From Boswellia sacra (Eukaryota; Streptophyta; Magnoliopsida; Sapindales; Burseraceae), in NCBI GenBank assembly GCA_013180625.2, contig SNVD02016092.1, positions 434,001-498,000 of the forward strand: 64,000 nucleotides of DNA, given 5' to 3'. The notes beneath the pieces were generated by a model. That model made no database searches, was not told the origin of the DNA, and saw only the letters and a list, made by a program, of their open reading frames with translations. Each line of letters opens with the position of its first letter. The stretch's first letter is position 1. A program made the translations under genes and the position numbers. Below, one piece after another: positions 1 through 15,822 of this stretch.

Positions 1-718
1 GTTTAATGTGTGTATGGTTTCTATAATATTACTGTTTGGTAGGATATATTCAATCGCAAAATATGGATTTTATATATAAGATAGTTCAAAGTTGTAAAAT
101 ATTGTTTATTTATTTTTACTGTATTTCAAATTTCAGAATATAATGGATTGGATCTTTAAATTAGCAAGAGAATGAAATCGATATATTCAGTCCACAATTG
201 TATGAATATACTATATTAACAATATAAAAGATTATCCTACACTTTTTGAGATTAGATATATTTTTGTACCAAGAAAGTCTAAGATACATCTAGTTTTATA
301 TATTGGTATCTCCATACTGACACGTAGATTTCAACTTTTGATATTTTTTTAAAATATAATTTATTTTTGGTAGTCTATTTCAAATTTTAAAATAAGATAT
401 ATTTAAATGTTTAACTGTAAAAAAAGTGCAATTTTAAAAAAGCATGTATAATTGTCATTGTTTACAAAGATAGCTAGTTGTTTTGGCTTTGAAGTTTGAT
501 ATATTGGAAATAAAAGAGAATATCCAAAACTTGCACACTTCATTACGTAATTTTAATAAAAATTCTAGCAAACAATTTTTTTGGGCCACAGTGCTACAAG
601 ATGAAAATGAGTTCGTCAAATACAAGCTCTCTCGAAACAGGTGTCTATATACCTTTATTAATTTATTACTAGGTGCGCCATTACATATTGTTACTTGATT
701 TAGTGGCTCTGTCTTCAT
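1..718. other. AT-rich intergenic sequence
   Basis: No gene is supported here. Short open frames exist on both strands but match no family and have no exon structure. The stretch is downstream of P1 (minus strand), so its right end probably holds the P1 3' UTR. Confidence 0.6.
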
Positions 719-2384
<1,666 letters not shown>

Positions 2385-5280
2385 TGACAAAGCCCTATAG
2401 GTTCTTTAATGGATCCAGCTTAAATAATTTTTAATTGAACTAAGGCCGCTAAGCTTTTGCAAACTGCGAAGTTAGACTATTGAACTCAACAGGATTGTGG
2501 CCATAAACATTGAATAATGCAGCCTGACATGCAGAATATTATTCCAATAATGTTCCAAACCTCTTAAATCAAGCTTGTTGACTATTCTTTGTTCATTAAT
2601 TTTTCTTGTCGTTTTGGATATAATGTTTTGAATTTGGATCGTTAATTATTCGACTAAATCACTGTTTGATTTTTGATTACGCATGTTGAATTTGAATATA
2701 TAAATGTGTGTGTGTGTGTGTGTGTTGGCATGCCAGACCTTTCATTTTCAAGCTTCTTGACTTATATTTTATCCGTTCATTAACTCTGTTCGTCGTTTTG
2801 GATATAATAGATTGAACCACATGCCCACCACAAGCCCTCTTATGCGTCGAATCATTATAAGTTGCGTTTATGAATGTGTCAATAATTCTGTTTTCTGGGT
2901 TTTTAATTTTCACTTTTAATCATCTTGATAATCTTATTGTACCTAGAGGATCATCTTGGAACTTCAATTCGTGCTATACATTTAGAGTATATATTACTCA
3001 GTTTAACTATATTAATCCATATTTTTCCCGAAAAAAATTATAGAAGGAAAGAAAGAGAAAATGTGTATCTTTTGTTGCATAAGTTAAAATTTCCCTTAAA
3101 TTAATTAAATCAACATGAAATTATGTTGTATCTTGAGAGTCCTATGTTGGATGATTAAGAAGATATATTCATTTTTATAAAGAGTATGGATTACTTCATC
3201 TAATGACTTGAGTAAAAATTAGATATCTAGTTCTTTTAATATATTGGTAAACATCAATCACGTATATAAACGAATGTGCAAAAGTTATTAGTATTTTCCT
3301 TTTTGGCGAGTGTATACAAGACCTACAATGCATGTGGTCTTGGATTGGTTTAGAATAAATGTTCTGCGGTTTATATTATTAGGGTCCAAAGACTTTTCCA
3401 TAAAATCTTTCCTATAGTTGATGCAGATGTATCTATAGAATCATTAGTCACATCTATGTTCAGCACGCTAATCTAATGTGATGCTTGACAATTTCACATA
3501 TATCTACATAGCTTTGTTTTAAGGATTTTTTGTTTTTGTAGAATTTTGAGACAGTCTTATTTCTTTTTTTAATTTCTTCTAAAAAATTTGGGTAACATAT
3601 CAAAATCAAATCAATCTATAAAATGATATCCATGGAAGATATTGAGACAATTAAAGGAACTTAGCGAATGGAAAAATGTCGCTGACAAAAGCAGCACATG
3701 CACAAACGATATTCGAAATGATCGCCCTTGGCCTGCGCACGCCAAAGTTTACTTCTAGAAATTAACTCTTAGGTTTCCTATGAAAATTGCTACATTTTAT
3801 TGACTAGAAGGGACATCTCTTGAATCTTTAACAAAGTTAATGCATGCACTTGTGGAAAATTACCTAACCTAGGCCTAGTTAGAGATTTTTGCTTAGCAGT
3901 ATATTAAAAGCTGTAGCTAGTACTTAGCAACGTGGTTGAGAGTCGACACACAATTAAAGTCAGAAGATACACCCACCTTCGTTATTGTTAATACGCTTTG
4001 TATATAAGTTTCACGAATTTACGCGACAGAAAACTTTATATACTTAAGCTCATTTAAGACTTAATTTGGTCAAAGTAATTGATCCTAAATAAAAAATGTT
4101 CGCATTGATAAGAGCGATTGTAAGGATAAGCTAATTAATTATAAAATAATTAAGGTTGGATAGATGCGAAAAGAAGTAACATGCACATGACACTCGGCTT
4201 TTTAATTTTATAGAATATATATAAAGGAAAACAACGTTAAAATCGCACTTCAATGGTTTTATTATTTATAACCTGCCAAAACTATGGATTACAACCAGAC
4301 AAAAACACAGTAGTTGAGGATAATACTTAAACATACTGTTGATTGAAATTCATATTAGGGTTCTTCGCAATAGGAGAATTATTATATTATATTAAATGGT
4401 TGAAGTGAAGGATTACATTTATAAAGAGTTCTCTTAATAAAACGACTTAATTCCGAATTTGGAATTGGCTTTTTGATTGCTTTGCATGTGAAGCTAATTT
4501 AATTTCTTACCAGAGCTATTTGCAAGTATCAATTTCTTCTCGGAATCTCGGGCCGGCCCTTTGCCAATTTTACACTGGAATAATTAATTAGGGCATCTTG
4601 ACGCAGCCTCTTGAAAGACTAAAAAGCCGGCTTGTGGTCTCTCTATTCGATTTTTATATCTCTTGATAATATTTTATACCAATAGCAAGTAGTATTTGTT
4701 ACATGCATGCAAGTTTGTCTTATTAACTTAACAAAGTTTATCATAATAATAATCTATTCTTCATACTAAATATTATCACATTTGGATGTCATACTATCAG
4801 CATCAAATTAATTAGGAGAGCAAAATATAAATATTTTAATAATAATCTTTTTGTACAATCTTTTAGATATCCTGTTTGACTATGAAATAATAGATACTTT
4901 GAGATTCAATTTTATTTGTAAAAATTCTTATGACAAAATAAAATGAAAAAAATCAATAGATGGTTGGTAATTAATTTGATTAATTATCTAAAAAGGGGAA
5001 CACAATTTAACAATAGTGATAATGATGTTAGTATATATACCTAATACTTCAAAGTATTAAAAACATATAAAGATATTAATCCTTAAATAATTAACTAATT
5101 TAATATTTTGTCAAACATCTGAGAACAGCAACTTTTGGGCCAAATAATATACATGGCAGACAATGAGTTTTTTAAGCACACAATCTGAAAATAGAAATAG
5201 GTGCTTCTATGCCTTTAAATTAATAATATATTACACACTGCAACCGAAATTATTTTACTCATCTATGATTCAAATTGACT
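2385..5280. other. Intergenic region upstream of P1
   Basis: No gene is supported. The sequence is AT-rich with one GT microsatellite (2705-2725). A phrase near 4262-4290 ('tttataacctg') resembles the P1 promoter around 2374-2390, and the stretch 3720-3860 weakly resembles 11160-11290 upstream of the P2 unit. These may be remnants of old duplications, but the similarity is too weak to define borders. Confidence 0.5.
2705..2725. repeat. (GT)n microsatellite
   Basis: About ten uninterrupted GT units in the P1 upstream region. Confidence 0.9.
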
Positions 5281-5990
5281 AACCAAACCAGCATTTTATA
5301 TTGATGTACTTGTGTTTCCATAAACCCTTCTGCAATTCAATCTGATCTCTCCTTCAGTCCCTGTTAAAGGGCCTAGATTTCCCTTTTTTTTTTTTTTTCA
5401 TATACTCCATAAATTAAGCTTTTGTAGAAAGCAGTTTGGTTAGAGGTTGACGAAGTCAATGGTTTCAGCCCCAGTAGTTGAAAACAAAACTTGATCACTC
5501 CGGAGAAGGCCTTTCTCATTTTGACGAAGGGAGAAATAGCGACTACTATATGTAAAAAATGTCAGGTGTGGGTAAGATCAAGATTGGCAAGTACATAGGT
5601 GTGATTCAGTAGTGTTGGATCAAAGTCTGGCTGAAATTGCGCAATCTATGAGAGAGAATTTGACATTGAGCCCTTCCAAATGTGTAAGCACCTCAAAAAT
5701 TCACATTCATAACCACATGAATACAAGAAAGTCAAATTAAGAATTATGCGGTTCTGAAAAATATGCTTTGAAAATATTAGTAAGTGGGTAGCTAGCATAC
5801 GTTAATTATACGCATAGGCATCATTAATTATGTACGATCTAGAGAAAATTTTTTATTACCAGAGAGTGCAACCAGATTGGTATCATTTTCATTGAGGCGG
5901 TTTAATTGAAACTTCTGCCTGAATTGTTAAAGGTTATCAAAAGGTGATGGCGTAGTGTTATTTGCCTGCGTAAAGTTAATCAGAGAGAGC
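5281..5990 (-). pseudogene. Peroxidase pseudogene (remains of exons 3 and 4)
   Basis: The minus strand of 5690-5281 is a degraded exon 4 of the P1/P2 type. GAHTFG survives as GAYTFG, so the proximal haem ligand His codon has become Tyr. Several stretches are missing, including the conserved CP block, and stops occur. A run of 16 A residues (minus strand) interrupts the frame just before the '[15 protein letters not shown]' segment (5342-5400). The minus strand of about 5860-5975 is a degraded exon 3, ending in an LSG-like splice donor. Exons 1 and 2 and a signal peptide are absent. This is a truncated dead copy of the HRP C-like subfamily lying between P1 and P2. Confidence 0.85.
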
Positions 5991-8070
5991 AGGCTTGAAC
6001 ATAGAGTAGAAAAAAAAGGAACAAAACTTAAGGTTAACTTTCTATTTCACTAGTTTAGAATTGAAAGAGAGTAAATAATTAACAAAAGAGATAAATACAT
6101 TGAACTTCTCGATATGTCAAAGGATTTTTCTCTTCGTGTCATCAAATAATCAAGTGATATTACTCATCTAAATTTCAAAATCCGTCCCAACTTATGTATA
6201 AAGTGATTTGATACTTGTTATTATAGATGGTATAATGATGTAAAGTATGATATATAATATGAGGTCATTTAACATATCTTACGATAGGATGAGATTTAAA
6301 TAAAATTTTGAAAATAGTAGTGTTATCCATGATTACAAAAAAAAAAAAAAAAAAAAAAGAACATACTTCAACTTGAAAAGATGCACTTTCCCCGTGCTAC
6401 AAGAATATCATATCAAAACAAATCAAACTTAGAATATTATTTATTTATACATAACAAAAGCCAGCTGCTCTAGTAGTTTTCTTTTTATTTTATTTTATTT
6501 TAATAATATATTCCATTACTTTGCTTGAATAAGACTAATACATGTGCAATTGGCTCCTAGGACTACTACAACTGCAGTTGGCTGATCACAAGCAAGAGAT
6601 GCCATTTATTTTTATCTTTTTTTGAAAAAAAAAACTTTGGAACTAAATAAATTTTTATAATGTATTCTTTGTTTAAAGCTATATCATGTCTTGCATCCAA
6701 GACTTATATGGTGGAATAATCGTTCCCTCTACTCTTCATAAACTCCAAAACAGATTTCGAACTTTGACCTTGAATTTAGATTATTGCTTTGATTAATTTA
6801 ATCAGATAATATGATATAACACATGCAGTTGGTAAACTCTTGTTGAATAGTATGTACAGGGAGGATAAATTAGTTAAGAGTAAAGTTACCCTTCCCGAAT
6901 TTTTATCCCAAAATTCATCCCAAATGATACTAAATAAATTATTATTGAGATAATGTGATAAGTCATTACATAATGAACGCATTTACTTGACAATTGTTAA
7001 TTGAATAAATATCATTTAGCATACAAAAATTGGGATACAATTTGGAAAAAGTATCGTTATTCAATAAGTTAATGCCTTGCTTAATTATGATACTTAAGAA
7101 AACATGAAAAAGAAAAAGAGAAAAAGAAAAACCTTCCTTACAAAGAAATACATCAGCTCAAGTTTTAAAATCCCAATTAAAAGGCGCCAATGTGTTCTCC
7201 ACTGCTAGGAAATAAAATAAAATGAAATCCAAATATATATGGAATCGTACATATTGTGTAGAAGTTCAAAAACCTAATTAATGTTATTCACTTAAAAAAA
7301 AAAAAGAAAAAAAAGAAAGGGCAACAAAAACCAGTCCTGCAAAGTCCCAATACGAACCACAAGAGAATTATTCATCAAGAAGAATAAAAACAGAAAGTTT
7401 TATAGCATATTTAATCGAAATATTTTCGATACTGATCCCATAAACCAATTCAAACCCTTTAAGTAAATATAGTGAATATCAAATAAATTTAAAATTTTAA
7501 TAAAGATTTTAGAAAATTATACCAAATATTATTATTCGATTAGTTATTGAATATCACATTATAATTCCAACAACAATTAACCACAAGTCATTTATATCAA
7601 GATCTAGACATCGATCAACAACATTACTTCATGACAGAAGTTTTTTCTTTTTGGATAAGTCACATTCTTTCTTTTCAATATTGATAAACTTTATTCAATG
7701 CCAATACTCTTATTGTATCATTATTAAAACGCAGGCTAACTACATATTATTATAAGTTAAGTGAATAAAAGTATGGATTGGTATAAGTGGTGTAATGGAG
7801 TTTACTTATATGTAATATAAGTAACAAAAGGAGGTGAAGGAAATGTGAATCACTCCTAGAATACAAAGTAAATTAATGGTAGAAATAAAGAAACAAGTGA
7901 AAGAATGAGAAAATGAGAGAATTTTTCTTTGTCAATTCATTCATTTCATTCATCCATTACAAGTGTTGTATGCCTATTTATATAGAAGTATGAATGGTCA
8001 TTAATGTAATTGTACCTAATAATAAATCAATTAAAAATGAAAACATATTTCTCACATGGGCACACTAAAA
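5991..8070. other. Intergenic region, low complexity
   Basis: No gene is supported. It includes an A homopolymer (about 6338-6358), A-rich tracts and a segment (6360-6560) with loose similarity to 10550-10700. The part from about 7760 to 8220 looks like an old LTR or similar repeat (a 'cctatttatatag' box, direct repeats at its end), but I find no paired copy and no primer-binding site. Confidence 0.4.
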
Positions 8071-8170
8071 GTAGTGGTAACTCCACTAATTATGTAAGTG
8101 GTAGTAATCCACTTATATTAGTAGTGGTAACTCCACTAATTATGTAAGTGGTAGTAATTCACTTATATTT
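8071..8170. repeat. Two tandem 50-bp units
   Basis: The unit starting GTAGTGGTAACTCCACTAAT occurs at 8071-8120 and again at 8121-8170 with two differences near the 3' end. Each unit contains two short inverted repeats (GTGGTAACTCCAC and AAGTGGTAGTAATCCACTT), so each could form two hairpins. Confidence 0.85.
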
Positions 8171-8850
8171 TTATAACACATATTAATTTTTCGGGCACTC
8201 AACTTTAGGTTGGGGGGGAGGAGACCGAGTCCAACAGTTGTTGATATTGTCGAAGACAAGTCACGAATGAGGAAGCAAATTATTTAAATTCTTAAATAAT
8301 ACTTAATTCTAAATCAAACACGTTCCAAAATGAATCAAAACCATCAAGAGATCAAATAAAGTCAAAATCTCAAAAGAGGATCTAAATTCCAACAAAGTAT
8401 TCATTTTTAATAATCAATAAAGGAATCACTTCTAGAAATGGTATAAAAATGAAATGACATGTTTCTAAGTCTGGATTATAAAACTGCAATTTATTTTATA
8501 AATTACAATATACTGAAGAATTGGAATGCATGACAAATTGACAATTGATCAATTGCACCAAGTGCTAAACGCGAGAACTATTAGGAATCTAGTATGTGGG
8601 CTGCTTGTCCGATTGTGGTTATTTTCATCGGCCCATTGAAAATTTAATTGTTAAGAAATTGGACGTTCTAGTTCGGCCTTTTCAGTGCCATAACATGAAA
8701 CCATAAATTGCTTAAAGGTCATCAATTGCTTCTTTGCAATGGTTTCTTTAACAAATTATTAGAAATTCGTAGCAAGGTGTTGTGTTGAATTATTTTATTT
8801 TAAAATTTTGAGTTGCAAGATCCTATAAAAAAATAGTGAAAATCCATTCA

Positions 8851-8857
<7 letters not shown>

Positions 8858-8926
<69 letters not shown>
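8858..8926. repeat. (CT)n microsatellite
   Basis: Nearly pure CT dinucleotide run of about 69 bp with one TT interruption, next to the inverted LTR-like repeats. Confidence 0.95.
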
Positions 8927-8929
<3 letters not shown>

Positions 8930-8962
8930 AGTATTCAGTGGCGTTCACAGCTTGGAGTATCA

Positions 8963-9310
8963 TTGTAACGCACCCGTCCCATTGTCAGATATTGTCCGCT
9001 TTGCACATAGTTCATCACGGTTTTTTCTTTCGGTTTTACAATCCAAAAGACAGCCAACAGCTTAAGAAGCTCACAAAGCATTTAACTTGTCTTAACATAT
9101 TTTTCTTGAGCGATGAATGTGACATCACATATCACATCCCACATCGTACGCCACATTAATTGCTTAGGAAGGATATATTGAGATAGGTTTAATACCTTGT
9201 GAACTCCTTAAGTTGTTAGAGACCTTCTAGAATGCAAAGCCCAAAAACAAAACCATGATGAACTGTGTGTCCAAAGTGGATAATATCCGATAGTAGGTCG
9301 GGGTGTTACA
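8963..9310. repeat. Inverted pair of LTR-like repeats with decayed primer-binding site
   Basis: The right arm 9118-9310 starts TGTGACATC and ends GTGTTACA. It is followed by TGGTATTAGAG (9313-9323), one base different from the plant initiator-Met primer-binding site TGGTATCAGAG. The left arm, about 8963-9117, reads as the reverse complement of the same sequence: 'TTGTAACGCACCCG' pairs with 'CGGGGTGTTACAA', and 'AGTTCATCACGG' pairs with 'CCATGATGAACT'. The two copies lie head to head. I see no coding sequence between or next to them, so a TRIM-type or other small LTR element is the best reading. Confidence 0.6.
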
Positions 9311-9479
9311 AATGGTATTAGAGAACATCTTGACCAGAAGTATGCAGACATGGATCTACACTCAGTGTTGCAACTTGTCACCTTGAGGATGTAAGCCCAA
9401 TCTAGTAAGGAATCAACAAGGACCCTTGATTCTTAAGGAGGACTCATAAAGGATATGTTAATATAGGTTAAATATCCTG

Positions 9480-10071
9480 TGAGCTCTTACGTCCCCAATC
9501 AAGCAAGGACCCTTGATTTCCAAGGAGGATGAACGTGACATCTACATTGCGAACATATGTTAAATATCTTGTGAGCTCCTTAAGTTATTTGAGGCCTTTT
9601 GGATATGTTAAATACCTTGTGAGATCCTTGGTGAATGTGACATCCCACCCATAGATATAGCTTAAATACTCTATAAACTCCTTGAGTTGTTGAGGCATTT
9701 TGAGTAGGTTAAATACCTTGTGAGTTCCTTAATATGATGGAGGCCTTTTGGGTTGGGTGGGTTAAATAACTTATATTCTGGCAATACTACACCTACAACC
9801 CACTTACACCCACATCTCCTTACAATTTGAGTTGGTAAAAATTCATTGGAGGAGGAAGAAACAAAAATGAATAAGGAAATTTGCATCTCCAATAAAATTT
9901 TGTCAACTCAGGTTGTAAGGAGAATTAGTTGTAAGCACAGTATTATCTCTTATAACCTCCCTAATTTATTAGAAGCCTTTTGGTTACAAAGTTCAAAAAT
10001 AAGGAAAACAAAATTGTGATGAAATATGTGTCCAAATAGGACAATATTAGACAATGGGCTGTGATGTTACA
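9480..10071. repeat. Further scrambled copies of the LTR-like repeat
   Basis: The phrases 'gttaaataccttgtgagctcctta' and 'gaggccttttgg' recur at least four times between 9540 and 10000. The stretch 9955-10071 runs parallel to 9190-9310 and ends in the same GATGTTACA terminus. The copies are partial, and one is interrupted by a MITE (9779-9947). This looks like a small nest of related LTR remnants. Confidence 0.55.
9779..9947. mobile_element. Foldback MITE, copy 1
   Basis: About 169 bp whose ends are long imperfect inverted repeats. The left end CAATACTACACCTACAAC pairs with the right-end complement TAATACTGTGCTTACAAC. The internal arms TCTCCTTACAATTTGAGTTG and TCTCCTTACAACCTGAGTTG also match. 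It interrupts the LTR-like repeat, and CTTATA on both sides (about 9770 and 9949) may be what is left of the target duplication. Two further copies lie at about 15.7 and 50.5 kb. Confidence 0.7.
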
Positions 10072-11515
10072 ATCTTGAGACTTCTTTTGGCAGATTTTGG
10101 TGTGGTGCTTGTTTGTAGGTCTCATTCAACATTATAAGTACACTTCCAACATATATAAAAGCCTAATTTCGTTGTCTAGCAATACACCATGCGCGCTTTA
10201 ATTTCCAGCATAAAACATAAGATAGAACTTTTATGAAAACTAGGGTTGAAAAAAAAACTTCTATTTAATTGATCAGAAAAAGAGATATATTTGCTATTTT
10301 TATATATGTATTTTTTTAAAAAAATATTTTTTAAAGCTTTAATAAAAAATTAATTTTACCGATCAGCCTCTAATTTTATACCATGACCTTTTATAGATAT
10401 TTATTGGCTGATGGGCTTGAGAGCTTCTGATGGAGAGAGCGAGGCTAGTCTCCACCAGTTGTCCATTTCATGTCAAAATTTACGCCAGAAATTTTGGACT
10501 TCATATGAAATCTAATGTCCTGATTTATGGCCTTTCACGACACGTGAAATTAATAAGAGGTGCATTTTCTCCGCACTGCAGGAATAAATCAAAGCAAATC
10601 CAAATTTAGAAATTATTATGTGTTAATTTATTATATAATAAAAAGCAGCCACTACTTCTGTCAGTTTTCTGCAAATAATATATTAATTAACTTTTCTTCC
10701 ATCGAGTTACTTTCTCCCTTACGATCAATTTATAGATAAGAAGTTTTGGCCCGGGCATCGGAAACGGAAGATCAATTGATTTGCAACACTTACTTTTTAG
10801 AATTGCGAAGGATTATTAATGATTATTGCATTTTTCCAATAAAAATTTCTTCAAAAATATATATAGTCAATTAAGATCCAAAGAGTATACATATTGGTCC
10901 AATAATGTATCTAATTGGTTCCATAGAAGAACCGTAAAAAAATTGGAAAGGATTTTAGCGTGGAAGAAAATTGTTGGGTTCTACACACCGGAGTTCATTT
11001 TCAGAATGTAAAGTTTATTTATGTGCTACCGGCAGTGCTTCTAGATGCAGTGAGGAGAAAGTGTTTAAGATATTCACATTATATTATGCAACAACAAGTA
11101 TAAAATATTGAGAAAAGTCAAAAGCAGATAAAGCAATCATAAATTAGCTAGAAATGCATGGCTGTCCTTGGCCCTGCGCCTATACCAAAATCATTTTCCG
11201 TTTGCAGAAGTTACTTTTGTTTTTATTTTTTCAACAGCTAGTAGAAGTACCTAGAATTTAAAACAAAGTTAAATTAAGCATCCACTTGTAAAAAAGCTAT
11301 TGTACAATCCAAAATTATGTTTGGGTAAGTTCACGTGTGTGGTTGTTGCACGAATATAATGTGTTGGCATCGCTTATGAGAATTAATTTGATGATTAACC
11401 TACCAAAGTTAATTAATTTCCAAGTTAATTAGCTTTTCTAATTTCATTCAACTATATATAATTAGGAGAATTAGAGTTTGATTATTAACCTTTCTGTTAT
11501 ATTCGCCTTTTTTTT
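10072..11515. other. Intergenic region downstream of P2
   Basis: No gene is supported. Short open frames have no recognisable product. The segments 10550-10700 and 11160-11290 have loose counterparts at 6360-6560 and 3720-3860, suggesting ancient duplication of flanking DNA with the peroxidase genes. Confidence 0.5.
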
Positions 11516-11709
11516 TCCTATTCAAAGATCAGTCTCTCTTCTTCGTGTTTTCACTCTTCGTATCATTTTGTGTGATTAAAAATCTTACACAGTATGGGCA
11601 AAATATATAAGTGTACACAATTTCGTAATTTGTCAAATACAAAGTTACAAACTTTCTGTAAACAGTTTTATTTATTAATAATAAATTTATATTGCATGTT
11701 CAACGTGTT

Positions 11710-14176
<2,467 letters not shown>

Positions 14177-14216
14177 TTAAGAAAAAAATAATTTTGTTTG
14201 AACGAGATCGAGTGAG

Positions 14217-14226
14217 TTTTTTATAG
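14217..14226 (-). promoter_or_regulatory. Probable TATA box of P2
   Basis: CTATAAAAAA on the minus strand, about 50 nt upstream of the P2 start codon. The matching position of the duplicate gene P4 is replaced by C-rich sequence. Confidence 0.5.
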
Positions 14227-14962
14227 CCCCAAAGAACTCAATACAACTACTCACAATTACCCAAATGTCTCCAATTTGTAGAAGTCTAATATTGTTGATT
14301 GCAAAAGCTTAACTTTCTGCGATGTTACAATCAAGAATTAATTAAATAAATAGAATTTTTCATCATGGAACTTTAAAATTTCGGTGGATAAGTGTGCGTG
14401 ATCAATATGGAACACAAGGCCGCCGCAGAGTTGAAATTCTGTACATAATGTTGTTGGTTGGTCATCATTTGCTTAAATTGCAATCTAAATTTCAAACTAA
14501 AAATGATTTTTTGGCTATACATGTTAAATATGTGGCCTACGGAAGTTCCTCAAGCTGGCCTGTGGACTCTAATAATTTGTTCAGTAATTGTATTTTTGAT
14601 CATTTTAGATATAATATTTGTTGACATGTAATATAGTCTGAAGCAAAACACTGATCTAGAAATTGTATATCTCTATATATCTTTTTATTAAAAATATTAC
14701 ACTTGTAAAGTTAGTATTCTTAATAAGTTTCGTAATAAATTCGGATATAATATATACGTAGTTATTGATCTCAAGATTTAATTTAATTATTGGTGAAAAA
14801 AAAAAAACTACTCCAAGCTTCTTGCTGAGTCATGTGGCTTCCATTAATTAATAAAAAAGTTTTCATATGACAAATCTTACATGTTATTATCTATAGGATC
14901 AATAATATATGTAATATCTCATATTTTTCTTTCGTATGTAATTAGCCAACGAAAACGAATTT
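14227..14962. other. Upstream region of P2, no gene
   Basis: No gene is supported. It parallels 20520-21310 upstream of P4, including 'cataatgttgttggttgg' against 'cataatatggttggttag', and ends at the junction with the P5-like fragment near 14940-14963. Confidence 0.6.
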
Positions 14963-15625
14963 TGGCAACAAAAACGATTAGATATAGAAAAGATAATTAC
15001 ATCGACCATGCAGTAATGGAAGCGAAGGCGGATAATTTTGGCACAACGCGTGCATCGCTGTTCCGAGCCTGCTCTACTACACCACGTACAATGTCCGAGA
15101 CATTGAGGCATGTGGTGGAATAAAACGTGGAGCTCAGTTTTGCACTAGACACCCCAAACATTACAGCTAGCAACAAAGAGAACAATGGTTGCAATTGGAA
15201 AACGAGACATTTTGTTTTTTTTTTTTTGTACAACAAAAGTAGAATAATTTCTAAGCTCTTTCTGTATGGTACTACAATACGCTACTCGATTCGTGAGAGA
15301 CTACATAAGTTGAGCCCTTTATATAGAGAAGAGAACGTAATCAAAGTTGGAGTAGTGCATGGCAGCTGAGAAGCCAGCTCAAGGATCAGCCATGCAAATG
15401 GGCTGGCTAGAAAATTCTTTGGTATACTTTTCGTCTGAGTAGAAATATTCGCATAATTTAACTGAACAAGGTCTTCATTTTTTTGACGGATTTAATGCAA
15501 ACCAAAATTGTCTTTTGAATTACTCAATTTCGTTGAGCTAAGATTCTCTCTTTTCTTATGGTACACAAGGAAAACTTTTCAAAACCCTTCTTCTGATAGT
15601 CATAGGATAGTTGGTCACATGCAAA
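14963..15625. repeat. Duplicon B (P5-type exon 1 plus promoter)
   Basis: From 'caacaaaaacgattagatatag' onward this segment parallels 27463-28120: end of intron 1, exon 1, leader, TATA box (CTATATAAAGGG, minus strand, about 15317-15330) and upstream region including 'ggctggctagaaaattctttgg'. The left break lies inside what was intron 1, so exons 2 to 4 were never included. Confidence 0.8.
15001..15210 (-). pseudogene. Peroxidase exon-1 fragment with two frameshifts
   Basis: A 210-nt copy of P5 exon 1, from ATG (15210) to the GTAATT splice donor. The length is unchanged, but one indel in the signal-peptide region and a compensating 1-nt loss just before the 'AKIIR' segment throw the mature part out of frame. 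The distal motif is also altered: RLHFHDC reads RLRFHYC, losing the conserved Asp. Exons 2 to 4 are absent; the sequence to the left is the upstream region of P2. It cannot encode a peroxidase. Confidence 0.85.
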
Positions 15626-15659
15626 TTCAACGTCGAAATTACTGATTTTAGTGATAAGC

Positions 15660-15822
15660 AATGCTAGCTATATCTATAACCAACTCTGTTTACAACCTTA
15701 GTTAACAAAAATTTATTAGAGGAGAAAAAAAAAAGAATAAGGGTTATTATATCTCTAGTAGGATTTTGTCAACTGAAGTTGTAAATAGAATTGATTGTAA
15801 ATGGATTGTAAGTGTAGTACTA
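15660..15822. mobile_element. Foldback MITE, copy 2
   Basis: The left arm 'gtttacaaccttagttaacaaaaatttatta' pairs with the right arm 'taggattttgtcaactgaagttgtaaat' as an inverted repeat, and the outer right end 'attgtaagtgtagtactatt' matches the copy-1 terminus. The interior holds an A-rich tract. Borders are approximate. Confidence 0.6.

Noticed and set aside
8836..9159. Open frame with a long Ser/Leu repeat
   Set aside because: It is a translation of the CT microsatellite and the adjoining LTR-like repeat; no conserved domain or start context.
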